Shown: piece by piece, positions 59,145 to 64,000 of the stretch
Layout: every line of letters starts with the position of its first letter
Numbering within the stretch: the stretch's first letter is position 1
NCBI RefSeq assembly: GCF_902859805.1
Contig: NZ_CADIKC010000003.1
Span: 734,301 to 798,300, forward strand
Length of the DNA stretch: 64,000 nucleotides
Direction of reading: 5' to 3'
Source of the DNA: Paraburkholderia sediminicola
GTDB taxonomy: Bacteria > Pseudomonadota > Gammaproteobacteria > Burkholderiales > Burkholderiaceae
The notes under the pieces: model-generated
Told to the model about the DNA's origin: nothing
Database searches by the model: none
Seen by the model: only the letters and a program-made list of their open reading frames with translations
Position numbers and translations under genes: made by a program

Positions 59145-59182
59145 ACAGAGCGGCGATCCACGCAAGTGGGTCGCCGCTCTGT
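59145..59182 (+). terminator. terminator after the DUF4397 gene
   Basis: A perfect 12-base stem (ACAGAGCGGCGA / TCGCCGCTCTGT) with a 14-base loop; T-rich stretches follow only after some bases. Confidence 0.65.
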
Positions 59183-59222
59183 TTGCGCGCTGTTTGCGCT
59201 CTTTTTGTTTACTCGGCTGACT

Positions 59223-59257
59223 AAAAAAAGCCCGCCGCGGTTTCCCGCGACGGGCTG
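59223..59257 (-). terminator. terminator of the entericidin gene
   Basis: On the minus strand, a long stem (CAGCCCGTCGCGG / CCGCGGCGGGCTT with one mismatch) is followed by seven T. Confidence 0.85.
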
Positions 59258-59317
59258 TGGAGTTCCTGCATGGCAAGGCGCCGTGAGGCGCCACGCAGTC
59301 GATGCGTTGCCGCTAAA

Positions 59318-59452
59318 TTACTTGGCTTGCTCCGCTGAATTCGTGATGGCGTTGCCACCCTTCGAAATATCCTGCCCAGCCCCCGCCATCGTGTTGCAAC
59401 CGGCGAGCGCAGCCGTCCCTGCAATGAGAAGCAAAGCGATCAGTCGATTCAT
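59318..59452 (-). CDS. entericidin-type small lipoprotein
   Basis: A 44-residue lipoprotein with lipobox LAGC, then NTMAGAGQDISKGGNAITNSA, the conserved entericidin segment. Entericidins are small membrane lipoproteins, with EcnB a stationary-phase toxin-like peptide in E. coli. Here only one copy is present, so no antidote pair is visible. The ATG at 59452 has AGGAGA upstream. Confidence 0.88.
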   Translation of the reverse strand: MNRLIALLLIAGTAALAGCNTMAGAGQDISKGGNAITNSAEQAK

Positions 59453-59687
59453 GAAAGTTCTCCTTGTCGAGAATGCATCGGTTGACGTGCCCATGCTGTA
59501 CGGCACGCGCTAGCCCGGCTAGCTGTCGTCCGACCGGGGCTTACGCCAGTCGATCCGGTCTGATTGCATGTTAAAAAAAGGGCGGAGGCAGCGCTGTCGG
59601 TTGCGCTGCGATTTTGTTGTAGGCGTGCTCCGGTGTTTGCGTCGGCGCACTCCTACATGCGCTAGCGCAATGTGCGGCAAAGCCCTG

Positions 59688-61148
59688 CTAGACAGCCGTT
59701 CGCGACGGGGTTGACGGTGGCAGATCCACTGACGGCGTGGCCGTGCTGGCACTCGGCATCACCACATGGATGTCGGTGCCGTTCGGCACGCCGCGCTGGA
59801 TATCGAAGCGCCCGCCGTGCGCGGCAACCCGCTGGCGCATGCCGAGCAGCCCATGGGTGTGCGTACGCTGCAGATCGGCGGGCGTGATGCCGACACCGTT
59901 GTCCGCGATCCGCAGCGCCACCTCGCCGTCGCCGACCTGCAAGGCGATCGATACCTTCGAGGCCCGCGCATACTTGGCGGCGTTCGTGAGCGACTCCTGC
60001 GCGACGCGAAAGAGCGCGATTTCGGTTTGCTCGTCGAGCTGGATATCGTCGGCGGGCAAGTGCGATTCGAGGGTCCAGTTGTTGCGCTGCGCGGCTTCAT
60101 CGGCAAGCGTGCGCAGCGCGGTGACGAGCCCGAAGTTCGCCAGCACGGTGGGCCGCATGTCTTCGATGATGCGACGCTTCAGCGCAATGCCCTGGTCGAG
60201 ATTGGCAAGCGCGCGTTTGAGTTTCTCGGAGATATCCGGGGCACTGTCCTTCAGTTTGCGGTTGGCCCAGGCCACATCCATTTTGCTCGCGGTCAGAATG
60301 GCGCCGAGTTCGTCGTGCAGTTCGCGCGCGAGCTGCGTCTTTTCGTTTTCGCTGACGGCCTGCAAGTGCCAGCCCAGCGCTTCAAGCTGACGCGTGCGTT
60401 CGTTGACGAGCTGGTCGAGCTCTTCCTGTTGCGTGATCAGTTGACGCTGCACGCGCGCCTGCCGGTTCATCTGGATGCCGAGATTGCGAAACAGCAGGAT
60501 GAACAGCACGATGTTGAGCGCGGACAGCGCCGCCGCGCACAGCGTGGAGATGCGCTGGTCGGCGCGGCTTGCGTCGAGCGCGTGCTGTGCGCGGCGCTCC
60601 TCGTTGTCGCGCAGCAGTGTGAGCGTGCTGTCGACCAGCGTGGCATCGGCCGGATTGGCCTCGCCGGCACTTCCGCACGCGGAGAGATCGAGCGAATGCG
60701 GTGTTGCGCGTTGCAATGCAGCAGCGCCCGCGCCGATGCGCGCGTCGATCAGCGCGACGATCTGGGTGAAGCTCACGAGCTCGGCGCTGTCCGCCTTGCC
60801 GCTGCGGTAAAACCTGCTCAGCTGCTGTTCGTTCTGCCGTATCTGCACGGCGGTCGCGCAAAAACCTTGGGCGGACGAGTCCTGCTTTGTCAGAAGAAAA
60901 TCGCTTTGGTGGGTGCTGAGGCGGGAGAGCTGGCTTGCGAGCGTGCTCAATTGAACTGTGACGTCGCGCGCTTCGAGTGCCGTTTCGTACTCAGCGGCGA
61001 TGCGTTGCCGCGCGGTTTCGAGAATCACGAGCCCACCCACGGTGATGACGATTGCCACGGTCATCGCAATCGCCCAACTGCGATTGCGCATCCAGTCGCT
61101 CAGCCGCACGGTGGCCCCTGATCTATGCGTGTTCGACACGTTCAGCAC
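59688..61148 (-). CDS. sensor histidine kinase (NarX/UhpB-type HisKA_3)
   Basis: A 486-residue sensor kinase. Transmembrane segments lie at about 24-44 and 202-221 and enclose a helical periplasmic domain of roughly 155 residues (CHASE3-like). A coiled coil leads to the dimerisation motif QLARELHDELGAILTASKMD with phospho-acceptor His278; the ATPase domain has FRVAQESLTNAAKYARAS and IADNGVGI..THGLLGMRQRVAAHGG. NarL-type regulators partner such kinases, and one is encoded 1.5 kb away (62664-63338). It is divergent from the DUF1328 genes. Confidence 0.92.
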   Translation of the reverse strand: MLNVSNTHRSGATVRLSDWMRNRSWAIAMTVAIVITVGGLVILETARQRIAAEYETALEARDVTVQLSTLASQLSRLSTHQSDFLLTKQDSSAQGFCATAVQIRQNEQQLSRFYRSGKADSAELVSFTQIVALIDARIGAGAAALQRATPHSLDLSACGSAGEANPADATLVDSTLTLLRDNEERRAQHALDASRADQRISTLCAAALSALNIVLFILLFRNLGIQMNRQARVQRQLITQQEELDQLVNERTRQLEALGWHLQAVSENEKTQLARELHDELGAILTASKMDVAWANRKLKDSAPDISEKLKRALANLDQGIALKRRIIEDMRPTVLANFGLVTALRTLADEAAQRNNWTLESHLPADDIQLDEQTEIALFRVAQESLTNAAKYARASKVSIALQVGDGEVALRIADNGVGITPADLQRTHTHGLLGMRQRVAAHGGRFDIQRGVPNGTDIHVVMPSASTATPSVDLPPSTPSRTAV

Positions 61149-61338
61149 TTTTGGCTCCTGAGGTGGGCATCAGTGTAACGCCCGCCGGGCTCGACGATGG
61201 AGCAGGCGGCGTAACGCTGCCGTAATCCCATGTAAGCGGATTCTCACACGAAAAACGGAGCGCGTCGGAATGCGCCCAGTGTCGACGGTCGATAGGATGA
61301 ACCTGATCGTTCATTGACTGATTCTGGAGGAAGCCATC

Positions 61339-61515
61339 ATGTTGAAATGGGCATTGTTCTTCGCCGTCGTGGCGGTGATCGCCGGCCTTCTTGGCTTTAC
61401 CGGCGTAGCTGCGGGCGCTGCGGCGATCGCAAAGTTCCTGTTTATCGTGTTCGTGATTCTGTGTGTGGTGTTCCTCGTGCTCGGCTTCGTGGTCACGAAG
61501 AAGATCGTCGATTAG
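61339..61515 (+). CDS. DUF1328 small membrane protein
   Basis: A 58-residue two-helix membrane protein of the DUF1328/UPF0391 (YtjA) family: [32 protein letters not shown] and a second hydrophobic segment. Such proteins are frequently induced by stress. GGAGG eight bases before the ATG supports the start. A second homologue follows 109 bases downstream. Confidence 0.85.
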   Translation: MLKWALFFAVVAVIAGLLGFTGVAAGAAAIAKFLFIVFVILCVVFLVLGFVVTKKIVD

Positions 61516-61624
61516 GGTCGTTCGATGAGGCGCTTGCGTGCGCTTCCCGTCGGTTGTGAGGGAGCGTTTCGCTTCGGATTCGCCTCAGAGTCTCTTGATG
61601 CAGATACCAGCAAGGAGAGTCGCC

Positions 61625-61786
61625 ATGCTTCACTATGCCATCGTCTTTTTCGTGATTGCGATCATCGCAGCCGTGTTCGGTTTTACCGGAATCGCCGCGG
61701 GTGCGGCCGAAATCGCGAAGATCCTGTTCTACATCTTCCTCGTCGTGTTCGTGGTCACGCTGCTGCTCGGCGTATTCCGAACGTAG
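61625..61786 (+). CDS. DUF1328 small membrane protein, second copy
   Basis: A 53-residue homologue of the preceding protein ([32 protein letters not shown]), with the shared core FGFTG(I/V)AAGAA.IAK. AAGGAG precedes the ATG. The two differ mainly at the C-terminus, the first ending in a basic VTKKIVD and this one in VFRT. They probably arose by duplication and precede a ferritin-like gene on the same strand. Confidence 0.85.
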   Translation: MLHYAIVFFVIAIIAAVFGFTGIAAGAAEIAKILFYIFLVVFVVTLLLGVFRT

Positions 61787-61873
61787 ACGAATGCGCCTTC
61801 CTTAAACCGGCGTATCAGGCGCGATTCGTGCGGGATACGCAGTTCCCCCAATACCGGATAAAGGAGAATCTCA

Positions 61874-62446
61874 ATGGCGAAGGCTTCTGGCGCCCAGGGC
61901 GCAGCATCTCAATCCAGCGGTTCGTTCGTGATGGACATCAAAAAGATCCGCGAAGACGCCCGCAAGCATATGTCGGATGGTCCGGTCACCCAAAGCTACG
62001 GTGCGGACCGCGAGACGGTGTTGAAACTGCTCAACGATTCGCTGGCCACTGAAATCGTCTGTGTGCTGCGTTATAAACGGCATCATTTCATGGCCAAGGG
62101 CATCAACTCCGAGGGCGTGGCGGCGGAATTCGCGGCGCATGCCGCTGAAGAGCAGGAGCACGCCGACCGCATCGCCGAGCGTATCGTGCAGCTTGGTGGC
62201 GAGCCGGATTTCGCACCGGACGGCTTGAAGACGCGTTCGCATTCGGAATACAAGGAAGGCGGCAATCTGACGGACATGATTCGCGAGAACCTGATTGCCG
62301 AGCGTATTGCGATCGATACGTATCGCGAGATCGTGCACTATCTCGGCGGGAAGGACGTGACGACTCGTCGCCTGTTTGAAGAAATCCTTGCTGTCGAAGA
62401 AGAGCATGCTGATGACATGGCGGACTTGCTTGAGGGCCGCGAGTAA
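61874..62446 (+). CDS. ferritin-like (bacterioferritin-type) protein
   Basis: A 190-residue four-helix-bundle protein. Ferroxidase-type Glu/His residues are seen in DSLATEIVCVLRYKRHHFMA, HAAEEQEHADRIAERIVQLGG, LIAERIAIDTYREIVHYLGG and LAVEEEHADDMADLL. A 20-residue disordered N-terminus precedes MDIKKIREDARKH; a start at 61931 is therefore also possible. It may store iron or act as a Dps-like protector. It follows the DUF1328 genes and precedes the response regulators. Confidence 0.88.
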   Translation: MAKASGAQGAASQSSGSFVMDIKKIREDARKHMSDGPVTQSYGADRETVLKLLNDSLATEIVCVLRYKRHHFMAKGINSEGVAAEFAAHAAEEQEHADRIAERIVQLGGEPDFAPDGLKTRSHSEYKEGGNLTDMIRENLIAERIAIDTYREIVHYLGGKDVTTRRLFEEILAVEEEHADDMADLLEGRE

Positions 62447-62663
62447 GCATAGTAAAAAAGCATGGTTGAAAGCGGAGTCGAGGCGCGGACGTCTGACGAC
62501 GTCCGCCGGCTGCTGGGTGATATGTTGTTTCGGCTACGGCGCCTGGTATGGCGGCATGGGCGGCGCGGGAAGGGCTGGATGGTTTCCCGCGCCGGCATGG
62601 TTCTATGCACCGCTACGCTGTGCGCATCGGTCTTCGGCAAGGACGGTGACGGAGATCATTACA

Positions 62664-63338
62664 ATGTCTGCTTTGGAGCAATCCTGTTGCACGGACGCCA
62701 AACTGATGATTCGAGTGCTGATAGCTGACGACCATGCGATCGTCCGAGGTGGTTTCCGGCAGTTCGTCGCTGACGAGCCGGACATGTGCGTCGCGGCCGA
62801 GGCCTCGACTGGCGACGAAACCATTAGCCTCGTGCGGGAGCAGGCATTCGACGTGGTGTTGCTCGACATTGCGATGCCGGACAAGAACGGCATCGACACG
62901 TTGCGTGTGATCAGGCAGGTGCGCCCGGAGCAGGGCGTACTGATTCTGTCGGGCTATCCTGAGAGCCAATACGCGATCAACCTGCTGCGCGCGGGCGCCA
63001 ACGGTTACCTGAACAAAGACTGCGAGCCCGAGGAGATTGTGCGGGCGATCCGCGCGGTGGCGCGCGGGCATCGTTATCTGTCCGAGGCCGTGGCCGACAC
63101 GCTGGCCGACAACCTCGACAAGCCGGCGGTGGGGCGGCCGCACGAAGCGCTCTCCGAGCGCGAGTTCCAGATATTCTGCAAGCTTGCGGCGGGACAGATT
63201 CCGACTGACATTGCGGAGGAATTGCATTTGTCGGTGAAGACCGTGAGTACTTACCGGGCTCGTGTGCTGGAGAAGATGCGGTTGGCGAACAATGCCGATC
63301 TGACGTATTACGCGATCAAGAACGGCTTGATCGAATAA
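62664..63338 (+). CDS. NarL/FixJ-family response regulator
   Basis: A 224-residue response regulator: receiver with acidic pocket ADDH and phospho-acceptor Asp68 in VVLLDIAMPDKNG, then Lys in GYLNKD, and a LuxR-type helix-turn-helix LSEREFQIFCKLAAGQIPTDIAEELHLSVKTVSTYRARVLEK. GGAG ten bases upstream favours the ATG at 62664 over the ATG at 62706. It most likely pairs with the NarX-type kinase to the left. Its stop overlaps the start of the next gene. Confidence 0.92.
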   Translation: MSALEQSCCTDAKLMIRVLIADDHAIVRGGFRQFVADEPDMCVAAEASTGDETISLVREQAFDVVLLDIAMPDKNGIDTLRVIRQVRPEQGVLILSGYPESQYAINLLRAGANGYLNKDCEPEEIVRAIRAVARGHRYLSEAVADTLADNLDKPAVGRPHEALSEREFQIFCKLAAGQIPTDIAEELHLSVKTVSTYRARVLEKMRLANNADLTYYAIKNGLIE

Positions 63339-63787
63339 TGGACGATCGAGATACACCGATGAACAGCGAATCGAACATTGATGCCGGACCAGCCAGTCGC
63401 GCGCCGTTGCGCGTGCTGCTGATCGAGGATTCGCCGCTCATACGCAGGAGTCTCGTTGAGGCCATCGATGCGTCGGGTTTGCTGCGGGTGGCCGCGTATG
63501 CAGATTCTGCTGATCAGGCGATCGCTTTGTTGAGCGATGAAGCTTTTGATGCGGTGATTGTGGATTTGCAGTTGAAGCAGGGGTCAGGGGTGCCGGTGCT
63601 TGCTTACTTGCAGCGCGAGGGGATGGTTGAGTCGATTTTTGCTGCGGTTTTGACGAATCATGCGTTGCCGGCGTATCGGGAGCGTTGTGAACAGTATGGC
63701 GTTCGGCACTTCTACGACAAGTCGTTCGAGTTCGATCGGGTGATCGATGCGTTGCATGAGTATGCTTTTGCGCGGGGCGCTGAGTGA
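63338..63787 (+). CDS. single-domain response regulator (receiver only)
   Basis: A 149-residue receiver domain with no output domain. Conserved parts are VLLIEDSPLIRRS, the phospho-acceptor Asp76 in DAVIVDLQLKQGSGVPVLAYL, and Lys128 in HFYDKSFEF. The start ATG shares its A with the stop of the previous gene (TAATG), so the two are translationally coupled. It may be a phosphate sink or a relay partner of the same kinase. Confidence 0.9.
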   Translation: MDDRDTPMNSESNIDAGPASRAPLRVLLIEDSPLIRRSLVEAIDASGLLRVAAYADSADQAIALLSDEAFDAVIVDLQLKQGSGVPVLAYLQREGMVESIFAAVLTNHALPAYRERCEQYGVRHFYDKSFEFDRVIDALHEYAFARGAE

Positions 63788-63833
63788 AGATTGGGTCTTG
63801 CGTGGCGCTTGTTTTTCTGTGTTCCTGGGTTTG

Positions 63834-63889
63834 GTGCCTTTCCTTGTTTTGTTAGTGGTCTATTAGCGTTGCCCCTGTGCGGGGCGGCA
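63834..63889. repeat. second copy of the intergenic repeat, cut by an insertion element
   Basis: Reverse complement of 31334-31389 with a single mismatch over 56 bases. The hairpin half that completes the element at 31299-31333 is absent here; the match stops at 63889, where the IS element begins. Confidence 0.85.
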
Positions 63890-64000
63890 TGTAGTGGCCT
63901 AATAATCCTGGACACCTCAAAAGGTAGACTTATACCCGGACAGAGAGGTGTCAGATGGGAAGACGGGAATTCTCGAAGCAGTTCAAGGAAGATGCGGTCG
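63890..64000 (+). mobile_element. left end of an IS3-like insertion sequence (partial)
   Basis: Starts with TGTAGTGGCCTAATAATCCT, the TG-leading terminus expected for IS3-family elements, precisely where the repeat is interrupted. A transposase OrfA begins 65 bases inside. The element continues beyond the window, so the right end and target duplication are not visible. Confidence 0.8.
63955..64000 (+). CDS. transposase OrfA, N-terminal fragment
   Basis: The first 15 codons (MGRREFSKQFKEDAV) read as the start of an IS3-family OrfA helix-turn-helix protein; AGAGAGGTG lies upstream of the ATG. The gene runs off the right edge of the window. Confidence 0.8.
   Translation, partial: MGRREFSKQFKEDAV

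Noticed and set aside
62462..62728. 88-residue ORF between ferritin-like gene and response regulator
   Set aside because: No good ribosome-binding site, overlaps the regulator start, and no resemblance to a family.

Overview
This window reads as chromosomal DNA of a Burkholderiaceae bacterium, most likely Paraburkholderia. It is GC-rich and mixes core genes (leuA, bamC, thiC, rnk) with an aerobic benzoyl-CoA (box) cluster, OmpC-like porin and families typical of the group (DUF2844/DUF3443, MXKDX repeat protein, DUF4863 beside box). The species cannot be fixed from sequence reading alone. I see no tRNA, rRNA, CRISPR array or prophage.

Layout. 0-2.5 kb: a Tat-exported phospholipase C (cut by the left edge) behind a small lipoprotein. 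2.6-8.1 kb: a catabolic island with RidA and IclR facing a SelA-like PLP enzyme, a porin and a GntP permease, probably for an amino-sugar acid or similar amino/hydroxy acid. 8.2-9.1 kb: an SPFH protein. 9.5-20.0 kb: the complete box pathway as two divergent arms around boxR: DUF4863-boxD-bcl-hydrolase leftward, boxR-boxC-boxB-boxA rightward. 20.0-28.5 kb: reductive pyrimidine catabolism: TetR/RutR-like regulator, carbamoyl-beta-alanine amidohydrolase, PreT, PreA, NCS1 permease, dihydropyrimidinase. 28.8-31.0 kb: a cystine-type amino-acid ABC transporter. 31.4-33.4 kb: leuA preceded by a leucine-rich leader peptide.

33.5-42.7 kb: envelope and accessory genes: a lipoprotein with a methyltransferase domain, CadD-type permease, an orphan HMW1C-like N-glycosyltransferase, the DUF2844-DUF3443 pair and bamC. 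DUF3443 carries, in order, the signature motifs of pepsin-like aspartic proteases. 42.8-43.1 kb: a gene-free interval with an IHF site, a sigma-54 promoter and a strong terminator, best explained as a structured small RNA. 43.3-50.5 kb: EamA exporter, lactate permease, two lipoproteins, thiC with a TPP riboswitch and a duplicated hairpin leader, rnk. 51-54.5 kb: a secreted fimbrial-like protein and a DUF1223 / cytochrome b / molybdopterin oxidoreductase / MXKDX module. 54.8-59.5 kb: EamA exporter, FadH-type reductase, DUF4397 lipoprotein, entericidin. 59.7-63.8 kb: histidine kinase, two DUF1328 membrane proteins, ferritin-like protein and two translationally coupled response regulators. The right edge enters an IS3-like element that has interrupted an intergenic repeat whose intact copy lies at 31.3 kb.

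Start sites were chosen by ribosome-binding sites and family N-termini. Functional names come from motif recognition and context; no database search was run.
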